Assembly: GCA_903908715.1 (NCBI GenBank)
Contig: CAIVSY010000016.1
Coordinates: 1 to 64,000, forward strand
Reading direction: 5' to 3'
DNA: 64,000 nt
Origin: an uncultured bacterium
GTDB taxonomy: Bacteria > Verrucomicrobiota > Kiritimatiellia > CAIKKV01 > CAITUY01
Within the stretch, counting starts at the first letter, position 1. Each line of letters opens with the position of its first letter. Under the pieces are notes generated by a model, which saw only the letters and a program-made list of their open reading frames with translations, ran no database searches and was not told the DNA's origin. This document shows, in pieces, positions 54,180 to 63,110 of the stretch. Position numbers and translations under genes: made by a program.

Positions 54180-54884
54180 ATGGGATTTGCGAAAGAACTT
54201 GGAAAAGGGCTTTGGGACGAAATTCCAGTTTTCCGTGTTGTTTTGGGCTTATGCCCTACAATAGCCGTTACAACATCCCTCATGAACGGCATCGGGATGG
54301 GCATCGCGGCTACCTTCGTGCTGATCTGTTCCAACCTGCTGGTGGCATCCCTTCGTAAGGCGATTCCCGACAAAGTCCGGATCCCCTGCTTTATTGTCAT
54401 CGCTGCCACATTTACAACGGTTACTGATCTGGTCATGAATGGTTTTGCCCATGAGGTGCATAAGAATCTGGGAATCTTTATCCCGCTGATTGTGGTAAAT
54501 TGCATTATTCTTGGTCGCGCGGAAGCTTTCGCGGCCCGGCACTCCCCCTGGCTTGCTTTGGCGGATGCTCTCGGAATGGGCATCGGTTTTACGATTGCCT
54601 TGGCGGTAATCGGTTCAATCCGGGAGATTATTGGCAATGGGACTCTTACACTCTGGACGCCGCTCAGCTGGCAGGTTTCCGGATATGAACCTGTTCTGCT
54701 CCTTATTTTGGCGCCTGGCGGATTCATCACCCTGGGGCTTATTCTCGGGCTTATGAACAAGATCGAAGAGAAAATCGCAGTGCGATCGGGGAAGGCATGC
54801 AAAGCGCCCGCGGAGTTCGATTGCCGGCACTGCATGATCTGCAAGTGGGGTGATGAGGATGCCGAGATCAAGCATTCTTCATGA
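54180..54884 (+). CDS. rnfE: Rnf complex subunit E
   Basis: A 234-residue integral membrane protein homologous to RnfA in inverted topology. The signature FVLICSNLLVASLRKAIPDKVRIPCFIVI and the LGIFIPLIVVNCIILGRAEAFA segment bear the paired cysteines for the shared intramembrane cluster. The C-terminus is extended beyond the usual end by about 25 residues with CRHCMICKWGDED, three more cysteines that could form a metal site. It completes rnfABCDGE in the order found in gammaproteobacteria, and overlaps the DUF192 frame. Confidence 0.94.
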   Translation: MGFAKELGKGLWDEIPVFRVVLGLCPTIAVTTSLMNGIGMGIAATFVLICSNLLVASLRKAIPDKVRIPCFIVIAATFTTVTDLVMNGFAHEVHKNLGIFIPLIVVNCIILGRAEAFAARHSPWLALADALGMGIGFTIALAVIGSIREIIGNGTLTLWTPLSWQVSGYEPVLLLILAPGGFITLGLILGLMNKIEEKIAVRSGKACKAPAEFDCRHCMICKWGDEDAEIKHSS

Positions 54885-55287
54885 TCCACCAAAATCGATT
54901 GTCGGGCCACAGATGAGTCCTGCCAAGTCTGATAAGCCGACTGTATTCAAAGTATGCATCGAGGGTGTGGTTGTCATTCCGAAACTGCGCGAATTAAAGC
55001 ATTTCGCCCAAAGATGCATAGGTTTTATGGGGCAATGCGCCTCCCGACATGATATGGCGCTGTACCTTCCGAACTGCAGGGCGGTTCATACCTGCTTTAT
55101 GCGTTTCCAGCTGGATCTAATCTTTGTCGATGAAAGACACCGAGTCGTTCGAGTCGTATCACGCGTTGTCCCCTGGCGCTGCATATTGGGAGGGGGTGAA
55201 TCGCGGGGTGTCATTGAAATCCCGGCGGAACGGATCAATCTGGATCCGTTTATGCCCGGCGTTAGGCTGGAATTCGAACCTGGCTGA
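54850..55287 (+). CDS. DUF192-family protein
   Basis: Up to 145 residues; the core from about residue 30 resembles DUF192. RCIGFMGQ, then LYLPNCRAVHTCFMRFQLDLIFVDERHRVVRVV and FMPGVRLEFEPG match the family pattern (G-M, HTFFM-P-D--F-D----V). The function is unknown. The start is uncertain: GTG 54850, ATG 54853 or ATG 54859 overlap rnfE and have a GGGG site, ATG 54913 avoids overlap but has none. It ends 9 bp before the convergent PEGA gene. It may be translated with the rnf operon. Confidence 0.65.
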   Translation: MMRMPRSSILHDPPKSIVGPQMSPAKSDKPTVFKVCIEGVVVIPKLRELKHFAQRCIGFMGQCASRHDMALYLPNCRAVHTCFMRFQLDLIFVDERHRVVRVVSRVVPWRCILGGGESRGVIEIPAERINLDPFMPGVRLEFEPG

Positions 55288-55296
55288 TTCAATCGC

Positions 55297-56616
55297 TCAC
55301 CTTGCCGGCGGTGAATACGCATCAACCGATACGATTTCAGACGCCTTTAACGTGCGATAGATGCCCGGACGGGTTTCAACCTCAAGGTCACCGTCGGGGA
55401 ACCTTCGTCCGGCCACACCGATGACGCTTTCCCCTGAATTCAGTTTAACAACGGTATCCGGCTGGAAATGCCGCTTAAGCGACTCTCGTACCTTGAACAC
55501 TTCGCCCTGTGTAATGAGGATTCGCTTGTCGACCGTCAAGTAACCTTTCTTCCTCAATTCAACCCTGTGGTTCCCAATTGCCAATTCCATTTGAATCGGC
55601 TCCGTTGGTTTCTCCACATCCGGGATTACAGCTTTCTCTGCGCCGTCGACAAAAAGAGATACGCCGCCCTGATCCGTCAACACCTCCAGATGACCGGTCA
55701 GGCGGAGCATTGTGAATTCTTCCACGCGGGTCTCGCGACGTTGAATCTCCAATGACCGTGTTTGCGGTTCGTAACCATCCAACTCCATCCTTATGGTGTG
55801 TGTCCCCGGTTCTATCGACTCCAGACTCAGAGGCGTCACCCCTCTTACTTGGTCATCCACAAACACCTTGGCGCCTGCAGGCACGCTGACGAGTGAAAGG
55901 GTGGATGGGAGTGGCTTCAGGGAAACATCCAGATTATGAGTCTCACCGGCTTCCAATGTGATGGTATCCTGATAGGGCAAATGATCCGCAAGATTGAGTG
56001 AAATCTTGGTTTCTCCGCTCTGCAGGCGCTCTAACGTGCAGGGGGTTGTGCCGCGAGAAAGCCCGTTAATCGAGATAGTTGCACCAGGCGGCACTGAGTT
56101 GACGGTCAGTGTTGAAGAATCGGATGGTAGTTCGAGTACAAGGCATCGAGGGGTGCGGTTTTCAATCGTCAACTCAACCTCACGGTCTTGATAACCTCCC
56201 GCCGAACCACGTATCCGATATCTCCCGATAGTGAGATCGGTTATCAGTAAAGGCGCTGTGCCGCGATGGGCTCCGTCCACTTGAATATTGCCACCATCAG
56301 GTATTGTCTTGATCAACGCAAGTCCCTTGATGGGATTCATGATGATCTCCACTGCCGCTTTGCGCCCGGAAGCCACAGATACTGTGCGGCGTTCAGGTAG
56401 ATATCCGGAAAGCTCAACTTGGACAAGGTGGTCTCCTGGATCCAGCTCAACCAGTTCGACAGGCGACTGATCTCGAAGAATCCCGTCACATGTTACGGAC
56501 GCCCCCGCAGGAGATGTCACCACGCGCAACTGTCCCTTTCCGCTCTGGGCAACACAGGGAATAGCAAGAAAGCAACTCACCAGAAAACAAAAAAGAAAAA
56601 CAGGCCGGATTCTCAT
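55297..56616 (-). CDS. Secreted PEGA-repeat protein
   Basis: A 439-residue protein with a Sec signal peptide (VFLFCFLVSCFLAIPCVAQS) and five consecutive beta repeats of about 68 residues. Four are clear PEGA repeats (SPAGASVTCDG, VPPGATISINGLSRGTTP, VPAGAKVFVDDQVRGVTP and the like) and one at about 310-375 is degenerate. A short C-terminal domain follows (VIGVAGRRFPDGDLEVETRPG). PEGA domains occur in extracellular and periplasmic proteins and may bind carbohydrate or other proteins. Its start overlaps the FHA gene stop by 4 bp, so the two are coupled. It is the last gene of the Tad-linked transcript. Confidence 0.82.
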   Translation of the reverse strand: MRIRPVFLFCFLVSCFLAIPCVAQSGKGQLRVVTSPAGASVTCDGILRDQSPVELVELDPGDHLVQVELSGYLPERRTVSVASGRKAAVEIIMNPIKGLALIKTIPDGGNIQVDGAHRGTAPLLITDLTIGRYRIRGSAGGYQDREVELTIENRTPRCLVLELPSDSSTLTVNSVPPGATISINGLSRGTTPCTLERLQSGETKISLNLADHLPYQDTITLEAGETHNLDVSLKPLPSTLSLVSVPAGAKVFVDDQVRGVTPLSLESIEPGTHTIRMELDGYEPQTRSLEIQRRETRVEEFTMLRLTGHLEVLTDQGGVSLFVDGAEKAVIPDVEKPTEPIQMELAIGNHRVELRKKGYLTVDKRILITQGEVFKVRESLKRHFQPDTVVKLNSGESVIGVAGRRFPDGDLEVETRPGIYRTLKASEIVSVDAYSPPAR

Positions 56617-57941
56617 GGTCGCTTTTCCGTTGCTAGGCGTCGGTCAACGTCCACCAGTTTCTTGTAAGCATTCCGATGTCTATTGTCGGATCGATCAGGT
56701 ATCATCTCGCAAACAAGTCGAAGGCTCGCCGCCGCATCCTTCCAGTCACGCAACTTCACGCTGCGCTCGGCGGTGAACCAAAGGTTATCATACCGCTTCT
56801 GGAGTTCCTGTTCGCACTCGGCGCGTTGCCGAAGAAGATCATTGAAAAATCCAGGCTTCGGCTCAATGGTTTCCAGATACCATTCTGCCTCCATGAAAGC
56901 CCGGATCGCTCGAGCAAGGTTGCCGGCCTCCACTTCCCTCTCGTCCCTTAACTTCAATCCAAGCAAAAAGGATTCATTAGCGCGGCTTTTCAGTTCTTCC
57001 GGCGGGATGGCCAAGGCTGCCAAGCCGAGTTCATTCTTGCTGAATTCTTCCAACTGGGTGCGAATCCGGGCCACGGGTTCCGGTTCCAGTTCGTTGAGGA
57101 CCTGCACATGATGCGATCTCCGTCCGATGGTAATCGCAAGATCGGTGGACTCGTGCCGGTTGTCGGCGACACGCAGGTACTCGGCGGACAACTCAAAGAA
57201 TCCGACCTGATCACACATGCGGGCAAGGTCTTCAAGCAACTCAGGCGCAAGCGACTTCTCGCGTCGTACATGCCGTCCCGAGGCAAGGTCATCGACCTGC
57301 ACAGTCAGCACTTGGTCCTTGATGCTCATTGCATAACGGAAAATGTTGCTAATGCTGCCCTCCACCCGCTCAAAACTGACGTCAAATGCCGGGAATACTT
57401 CCTGGGCCGCAGGCGATGGAGTTTCTGTGTTCTTCGGGGTCAGCCACCGGTTCACCCACTTGTTCCACGGCAGCCAGGCCAGGACCGTAACAACCGCCAT
57501 GACCGACAGGGCCGCGTAAAGCCAGCGGCGCAAAGCTAAAGAACCCATTCCCTTGGTCGCGCGGCTTAATCCAAGGTTGACGGCTGCGTCATCCGCTATT
57601 GTTTGACTGGACGACGGTGCCGCTCCTGGTTCACATTGGTTATGAACAACTCTTAATGTTGTCTCGCCCAGACTGCATAGATCTCCGACTTCCAGTTTCT
57701 TCTCATCCACACTCGTATTGTTCACAAGAGTGCCGTTCGCGCTGCCCAGATCGGATATGCAAAGAGTACCTTGGTCATCAAATGAAAGGCGGCAATGGAA
57801 TCGCGAGAGAGACGGGTCATTAAGCGAAACATCATTCTTGGAAGATCTGCCGATCCGAATGCCATTGGGTGGCACACGGAATTTCCGCCCTTTCTCCGGT
57901 CCCTGCTCCACCAATACATGTAGACATTCCGACATAGGCAT
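56613..57941 (-). CDS. FHA-domain membrane protein
   Basis: A 442-residue protein. The FHA domain at residues 1-100 shows IRIGRSSKNDVSLNDPSLSRFHCRL and LGSANGT, with the Gly-Arg, Ser and His expected for phosphothreonine binding. A linker and one membrane segment at about 140-158 (WLYAALSVMAVVTVLAWLPW) follow. The extracytoplasmic C-terminus (about 185-440) is helical and matches no family that I know. It could read a Ser/Thr-kinase signal for the Tad machine, but no kinase gene lies in this window. ATG 57941 follows a GTG at 57944. Coupled to the PEGA gene. Confidence 0.8.
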   Translation of the reverse strand: MPMSECLHVLVEQGPEKGRKFRVPPNGIRIGRSSKNDVSLNDPSLSRFHCRLSFDDQGTLCISDLGSANGTLVNNTSVDEKKLEVGDLCSLGETTLRVVHNQCEPGAAPSSSQTIADDAAVNLGLSRATKGMGSLALRRWLYAALSVMAVVTVLAWLPWNKWVNRWLTPKNTETPSPAAQEVFPAFDVSFERVEGSISNIFRYAMSIKDQVLTVQVDDLASGRHVRREKSLAPELLEDLARMCDQVGFFELSAEYLRVADNRHESTDLAITIGRRSHHVQVLNELEPEPVARIRTQLEEFSKNELGLAALAIPPEELKSRANESFLLGLKLRDEREVEAGNLARAIRAFMEAEWYLETIEPKPGFFNDLLRQRAECEQELQKRYDNLWFTAERSVKLRDWKDAAASLRLVCEMIPDRSDNRHRNAYKKLVDVDRRLATEKRP

Positions 57942-58006
57942 CACTCGATTCAGGCAGGCCTAACAATAGGCGCTCATCGTACGACTGTCAACCGACCGTA
58001 TGATTT

Positions 58007-58936
58007 TTAGAACTGTCGCAGCATTTGAAGAATGATTGGTCCCAACAGAACAAGGAAAACGGCTGGGAAAATAAAGGCAACCAGCGGGAACAGCATCTTG
58101 ACAGGGGCTTCATTGGCTTGCTTCTCGGCGCGTTCAAACCGTTTCTGCCGCATCTGGTCCGCCTGTATTCGCAGTATCATGGCGATGCCGACGCCCAATT
58201 CATCCGCTTGCACAAGCGCATTTACAACCGCCTGAACATCGCGCTGATCCACACGATCAGCCATATCTCTTAACGCATCTCGACGTGTCTTGCCGAGTTG
58301 GATTTCGCGGAGGACGCGGACGAATTCCTCTCCAAGCGGATCCATCTTCCTACGCTCAACAATCCGCTGCATGGCACTCATGAAATCCAACCCCGCCTCA
58401 ACCGATAGCGTCAGGAGATCCATGACAAAAGGCAAAGCTTTCTGGATGCAACGCTGACGCGCCTTCAGAGCGCGGGCAAGCCATAGACCCGGGTATGCGT
58501 AAAAGCCGGCAACAATGAGTATCGCAAACAGTGATTGTTGTGCCCGAAGGGAGGCCCCTACTCTCCCCGGTGCCACGGACAGTGCGGTCCACATCAAGGC
58601 AGCAGCCAGTGTCCCAAGAATGAAGGGCATAAGAACCCGCAAAGACAAGAATTCTTCCGCAGTGATCACTCCCGAAAATCCGGCGGACACAATACGCCTG
58701 TGCGCTCCGTCACATAATGAGCGGAAACGAGGCCGCTGAAGAATAGGTGTGAGGTTCGGCGACAAGGGCAACAAAAGCCGGAACACAAATGGCAAAGTTC
58801 TCTTTTCCTGCCGCCCATCTGCCAAGGTGACATAGGTAACGGAACGAAGTACATTGGCGCAATGCCACGCTGCCAAGGCCCCAAAACAGCCCCAGATCGC
58901 ACTTAATCCCAAGATTGTCAATCCGTTCGCATCCAT
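58007..58936 (-). CDS. tadC: TadC-like inner-membrane platform protein (T2SSF domain)
   Basis: About 309 residues. The T2SSF domain lies at about 165-300 (FVMDLLTLSVEAGLDFMSAMQRIVER, then ELGVGIAMILRIQADQMRQKRFERAE, GMNP-like MLFPLVAFIFPAVFLVLLGP). Membrane helices at the N-terminus and in the middle give the usual TadC topology. With TadB it anchors the CpaF ATPase in the membrane. ATG 58936 is 5 bp after the tadB stop; a TTG at 58951 would overlap tadB. Paralogous to tadB. Confidence 0.88.
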   Translation of the reverse strand: MDANGLTILGLSAIWGCFGALAAWHCANVLRSVTYVTLADGRQEKRTLPFVFRLLLPLSPNLTPILQRPRFRSLCDGAHRRIVSAGFSGVITAEEFLSLRVLMPFILGTLAAALMWTALSVAPGRVGASLRAQQSLFAILIVAGFYAYPGLWLARALKARQRCIQKALPFVMDLLTLSVEAGLDFMSAMQRIVERRKMDPLGEEFVRVLREIQLGKTRRDALRDMADRVDQRDVQAVVNALVQADELGVGIAMILRIQADQMRQKRFERAEKQANEAPVKMLFPLVAFIFPAVFLVLLGPIILQMLRQF

Positions 58937-58940
58937 TGCA

Positions 58941-59828
58941 TTACACGTCAATGTGGATAATCTTTGCTATAATCATTGCGCCCAGTGCCTCCAGAACAAC
59001 AACTGCACCAATCAGCAGAAGTCCGAAGGATGAATGCACGAAAGCTCCCATCATCGCAGGGTCAAGGAATGACATGGCAACGCCAAGCAAGAGCGGCATT
59101 GCGCCGACAACAAAACCTTGCAGGCGTCCCTGGGCGGTCAATGTCCAGATCCGCTGTTCGATTCGCATCCGCTCCCGAATAGTATGAGCAATCTTCTCAA
59201 AAACCTCAGTCAGGTTGCCACCTGTCTGCCTTGCGGTCTCAATCGCGGCAGTCATCAGGGCGAGGTCCTCACTGCCGACCCTGATGCGCAGGCTCTCCAG
59301 AGCCTCTCCTTGTGGCATCCCTACACGTGTCTGATGCAGGTAGGTGCCAAACTCCTGGGAAATTGGGTTCTGTCGTTCGCGCACCACCAGTTCGAATGCC
59401 TGCTGCATGCTGAAACCAGCCTTCAGGGCATTGCTCATACTGACAAGACTGTCCACAAGTTGAAGATTGAATCGTTTCAGGCGATTCCGTCGGAGTAAAG
59501 ACAAAACAGTCCGAGGAATATTCCATCCGCAAATCGCTGCCACACATCCGACAAGAAGACCTGCGGTGAAGGCCCGGCCTTCAAATCCGCCAACCATGAG
59601 GAATCCAAGCAGGAAGCACGCGCTGGCAGATGCTGTCGCAAGTTCCAACACCTTCCGGGATGGGATGAAAAGGAATAGATCCTCCATCTGCCGGGATGTG
59701 GATTCGGAGTAGGACAAGGCATATTCCGTGGCAGCCGATTGCAATGCGCCCAGGATTGAATAAGCAAGCCCTCCAAGACTCGCCATATACAGCAGGGGCA
59801 GAACCCATATAGCCGACGCATCCGTCAT
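58941..59828 (-). CDS. tadB: TadB-like inner-membrane platform protein (T2SSF domain)
   Basis: A 295-residue T2SSF-domain protein. The domain is at about 130-260 (LVDSLVSMSNALKAGFSMQQAFELVVRE, then RQTGGNLTEVFEKIAHTIRER). Membrane helices lie at about 10-30, 75-120 and 240-290. It pairs with TadC as the platform for the CpaF motor. Its start overlaps the cpaF stop by 4 bp. Confidence 0.9.
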   Translation of the reverse strand: MTDASAIWVLPLLYMASLGGLAYSILGALQSAATEYALSYSESTSRQMEDLFLFIPSRKVLELATASASACFLLGFLMVGGFEGRAFTAGLLVGCVAAICGWNIPRTVLSLLRRNRLKRFNLQLVDSLVSMSNALKAGFSMQQAFELVVRERQNPISQEFGTYLHQTRVGMPQGEALESLRIRVGSEDLALMTAAIETARQTGGNLTEVFEKIAHTIRERMRIEQRIWTLTAQGRLQGFVVGAMPLLLGVAMSFLDPAMMGAFVHSSFGLLLIGAVVVLEALGAMIIAKIIHIDV

Positions 59829-61522
59829 AGACCATTCCTATTCTGCTCAAACAGGGAGAAATCCACAACCGTGCCTCGCGACTTAAGTTCCTCAATGAAA
59901 GTGGGGACTGCACCGGTTGCTTGAAAGTGTCCTGAAATCCTGCCTTGATCATCCAAGCCCCGCTGTACAAACACAAATATGTCCTGCATCGTGGTCCGAT
60001 CGCCTTCCAAGCCGACGACTTCTGTTACATGCGTAACTTTGCGCGAGCCGTCGCTGAACCGTGACTCATGAATGATGACGTCAACAGCCGATGCTATCTG
60101 CTCGCGAATAGCCCGCACGGGCAGGTCCATTCCCGACATAAGAACCAGGGTTTCAAGGCGCGACATCACATCGCGGGGCGAATTCGCATGGATCGTCGTC
60201 AAGGAACCATCGTGTCCCGTATTCATGGCCTGGAGCATATCAAGCGCTTCCCCGCCACGACACTCGCCAACAACGATGCGGTCTGGGCGCATGCGCAGAG
60301 AATTGCGTACAAGGTCACGAATGGTCACGGCCCCCTTCCCCTCGATGTTTGGAGCACGTGATTCGAGGGAGAGTACATGCTCCTGTTTCAACTGAAGTTC
60401 CGCGGCATCCTCGATCGTAATAATGCGTTCTGATGGGGGAAGGAAACTGCTCAAGACATTCAATAAAGTGGTTTTGCCGGATCCTGTCCCCCCGGAAACA
60501 ATAATGTTCCGGCGTGACGCAACACAGGCCCGGATAAAGTCCCGCATGGGAGAAGACCAAGTTCCGAGCCGGATCAAGTCATCATCCGTGAGAGGTTGCT
60601 TGGAGAACTTGCGAATGGTCAGGCATGGTCCGCTTAACGATAGTGGATGAATAATAGCATTCACGCGGGAGCCATCCTTTAATCGTGCATCCACATAGGG
60701 CTGGCTCTCATCAATTCTCCTGCCGAGCGGAGAAACAATTCGCTCGATAACCGCCATGACCGACTTGTCATCAAGAAAGATCTTGCTGGTCAGTTCAATT
60801 TTGCCGTTCCGTTCCACATATACCCGAGCAGGGCCATTAACCATTACTTCCGTAACCGTCGCATCCGCCAATAGTTCCTCAAGCGGCCCCAGCCCAACGG
60901 CTTCGTCGTATAAATCCTTCACAAGGCCTTGAGGGTTGAGTTCGGGAGGCAACCTTGGCCCTACTTCCTTCACGATGGCTTCAAGCGTCGAAAGCACCCT
61001 TCTGCGAAGTTCGGATTCCTCAATATGCGCTGCCGTTAATCGCTTGATATCCAGCCGTTCAATCAGTTCCTGATGAATCTGCCGCATGACTGTTTGTCGT
61101 CGGGTCAAAAGGCGGTCATCCCTCTCGTCTTCAGCCATCGGCGTTGCTGCAGGGGGCGCCACGGGGCTAGGGGCAGACGCGGGCATTCCTTCTCCCCGTA
61201 CGGTCTCTAGCCCAGACGAATTAACAGGTCGCTCCAGTTTATGTCGATACACACGAACAATGCATGAGCCAACTTGAATATCCTGTCCGTCCAATACTTC
61301 TGCCCTGCCGCGAACCGGATGCCCCGCAACCATGGTCTTCCCCAAGGTCAGGTCCTCGATCCAGGATCCACCGCTCCGAATGCACAGAATAGCATGTCTC
61401 GGCGAGACCTCCTCATGCTTTAAAACAATCTGATTGTCGTGATCGGAGCCAATGGAATAGATTCCGTGCTCCAGTTCCAACCAGTTTATGGAGCGATTCG
61501 CGGATTGGACTTCAACAAACAT
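59825..61522 (-). CDS. cpaF: CpaF/TadA-type ATPase with N-terminal FHA domain
   Basis: A 565-residue fusion. Residues 1-105 form an FHA domain (GIYSIGSDHDNQIVLKHEEVSPRHAIL). A Pro/Ala linker follows, then a helical region (LIERLDIKRLTAAHIEE). The CpaF core has Walker A SGGTGSGKTTLLN near residue 345, EDAAELQL, Walker B RPDRIVVGECRGGEALDMLQA and the GHDGSLTTIHANS box. CpaF motors normally lack an FHA domain. Start is ATG 61522; the frame upstream to 61873 overlaps cpaB and has no family match. It powers Flp pilus assembly or Tad secretion. Confidence 0.92.
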   Translation of the reverse strand: MFVEVQSANRSINWLELEHGIYSIGSDHDNQIVLKHEEVSPRHAILCIRSGGSWIEDLTLGKTMVAGHPVRGRAEVLDGQDIQVGSCIVRVYRHKLERPVNSSGLETVRGEGMPASAPSPVAPPAATPMAEDERDDRLLTRRQTVMRQIHQELIERLDIKRLTAAHIEESELRRRVLSTLEAIVKEVGPRLPPELNPQGLVKDLYDEAVGLGPLEELLADATVTEVMVNGPARVYVERNGKIELTSKIFLDDKSVMAVIERIVSPLGRRIDESQPYVDARLKDGSRVNAIIHPLSLSGPCLTIRKFSKQPLTDDDLIRLGTWSSPMRDFIRACVASRRNIIVSGGTGSGKTTLLNVLSSFLPPSERIITIEDAAELQLKQEHVLSLESRAPNIEGKGAVTIRDLVRNSLRMRPDRIVVGECRGGEALDMLQAMNTGHDGSLTTIHANSPRDVMSRLETLVLMSGMDLPVRAIREQIASAVDVIIHESRFSDGSRKVTHVTEVVGLEGDRTTMQDIFVFVQRGLDDQGRISGHFQATGAVPTFIEELKSRGTVVDFSLFEQNRNGL

Positions 61523-61557
61523 AATAACCCTGTGTGTCCAGTGGCTTGTCGAACGAC

Positions 61558-62376
61558 TCAGTTCTCGCTTTTTCGCCGGATCTTTGCCTGACGATGCGCA
61601 TTCAGGGATTGAAGTTCCTGCTCCAATCGATCGAAGTTGATTTCCGGAAGTTCTCGTTCGAATGATATATCGGAAGGATTGCGCAACGTAAGGGTCAGGT
61701 GACCTCTCATGTTTTCTGCAAAGGCCAGGAGTTCGGCCTCGCGGGGAGTAACCTCTACAGTGACTGTACTGTACCCTGCATTGCGCCCACGCTCTGTACC
61801 CTCTCCCTGCCCAGGCAGCGCCTGCCCGGCAGCGAGGATCGTCACATCCTGTAATACAGTTAGCGTTACCCATTCCATCTGCTGCGGATCCTTTCGCGAA
61901 GGGAAGGTGAAGGACCCGAGAACGTCAACCCGATCATTTGGCTTCAATAGTCCGCTGACTCCGGCAGCACCTCCGATTGAAATTGAAAGAGCCCGCATAC
62001 CCTGCGAAACCATGGGCCCCAACCCGCCGCCAGCCCGGAACGGCGCATCAATATAGGACCATAAAAGGGTCTCTCCCATATCCATACTGTACTTCAGCTT
62101 CTTCCCAATGATCTGATCCACGTCATCGGGTAAAACTGTATTCTTTCCGGCATCCCTGGCCAGTGTCGGCTTCATTTTGAGGTCCTTCTTCTGGAGGACT
62201 GTTCCGGCGGGAAGTTCCCGCCCGGCGGCAATGACCTCAACGCGTCGCTCTGCAGATTGCAACGCGGCCCTTTCCTTCTCGTACTCGCGAGAGCGGGCTT
62301 GGAAATACTCCCGTGTCAGCCAGAAGGCGATCAAGCCTACCACAACAGAAAGAACCAGAACCATTCGTTGCTTCAT
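61558..62376 (-). CDS. cpaB: CpaB-like Flp pilus assembly protein
   Basis: A 272-residue protein. An N-terminal membrane anchor (MVLVLSVVVGLIAFWLT) is followed by a SAF domain at about 45-110 (VIAAGRELPAGTVLQKKDLKMKP) and the CpaB/RcpC region (RALSISIGGAAGVSGLLKPNDRVDVLG). RcpC/CpaB is a periplasmic part that supports the secretin of the Tad system. Normally cpaC (secretin) comes next; here cpaF follows directly. Confidence 0.9.
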   Translation of the reverse strand: MKQRMVLVLSVVVGLIAFWLTREYFQARSREYEKERAALQSAERRVEVIAAGRELPAGTVLQKKDLKMKPTLARDAGKNTVLPDDVDQIIGKKLKYSMDMGETLLWSYIDAPFRAGGGLGPMVSQGMRALSISIGGAAGVSGLLKPNDRVDVLGSFTFPSRKDPQQMEWVTLTVLQDVTILAAGQALPGQGEGTERGRNAGYSTVTVEVTPREAELLAFAENMRGHLTLTLRNPSDISFERELPEINFDRLEQELQSLNAHRQAKIRRKSEN

Positions 62377-62377
62377 G

Positions 62378-63109
62378 TTATCTGTCTCCCATGCCCGTCA
62401 TCCCGTCTGCCTGTTTATGTATCAAGGTTATTCGCGTAATGCCATCGGATTCCATACGCCTGGACGCAACGAGGAAAAGGTCTCGTTCCTTTGTAAAGCC
62501 ACGCAGACCACCCGATCCACTTGCAGAGGGTGCTTTGAACAGAGGCATCCATCCATCGCCATTCAGCAATTGTTCATAATAGACCAACACTTGCCCGGGC
62601 GTGTCCAGGGTGTCTGCCACGCACGACAGCAAACGGGAATCCAGATTCCTGAAAACCCCGCGAATCGAGGCCTTGCTGTATTGTGCCGACAAGCCTCTGA
62701 CCACAGGCCACGCTGTGTCGTCAATTGGATGGTGATTCCTCTCAACAGCGATAAGGGTTGTCCACCCAGCCTCGACTCCAGGCCATGCAAGAACCCGGAC
62801 GCGCTGGCTGCCAAAAGTGCGTTCGCCGGCGCGTATGAGGTGATGATTGGTGGAAGCCCTGTCGCCGAGAATATCCGCGCAGGCCAGGAGCGCAGGGTCA
62901 TCGGGCCTCGCCCGGATAACCGTCACGCTTGCCTCAGCTCCGTTAATGCTGAATGGCGCCGTATAGAGAACGGAACCCAGCCTTGTGGTGATGTGATCGA
63001 AAAGGGTTAAACCATGATGCCCCCGCACAACCCGCCCGTTCAAGGTGACTGCAATCAAGCTGGCTGACAGAATGAAACAGACAAATATCGCCCTTTGATT
63101 CGAGTGCAT
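62378..63109 (-). CDS. Putative secreted or anchored protein of the Tad operon, unknown family
   Basis: A 243-residue protein with an N-terminal hydrophobic stretch (IFVCFILSASLIAVTL) that serves as signal peptide or anchor. The remainder is predicted mixed alpha/beta and matches no family that I recognise. It contains two cysteines (LLACADILG and LLSCVADTL) and the segment GDGWMPLF. Overlap and spacing with neighbours (1 bp to cpaB and to the TadE-like gene) mark it as part of the same operon, probably periplasmic. Confidence 0.6.
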   Translation of the reverse strand: MHSNQRAIFVCFILSASLIAVTLNGRVVRGHHGLTLFDHITTRLGSVLYTAPFSINGAEASVTVIRARPDDPALLACADILGDRASTNHHLIRAGERTFGSQRVRVLAWPGVEAGWTTLIAVERNHHPIDDTAWPVVRGLSAQYSKASIRGVFRNLDSRLLSCVADTLDTPGQVLVYYEQLLNGDGWMPLFKAPSASGSGGLRGFTKERDLFLVASRRMESDGITRITLIHKQADGMTGMGDR

Positions 63110-63110
63110 C

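Noticed and set aside
61523-61873. 117-residue N-terminal extension of the CpaF frame
   Set aside because: It overlaps cpaB in another frame, has odd composition (many Cys and Arg) and no domain; the FHA domain starts right after ATG 61522.
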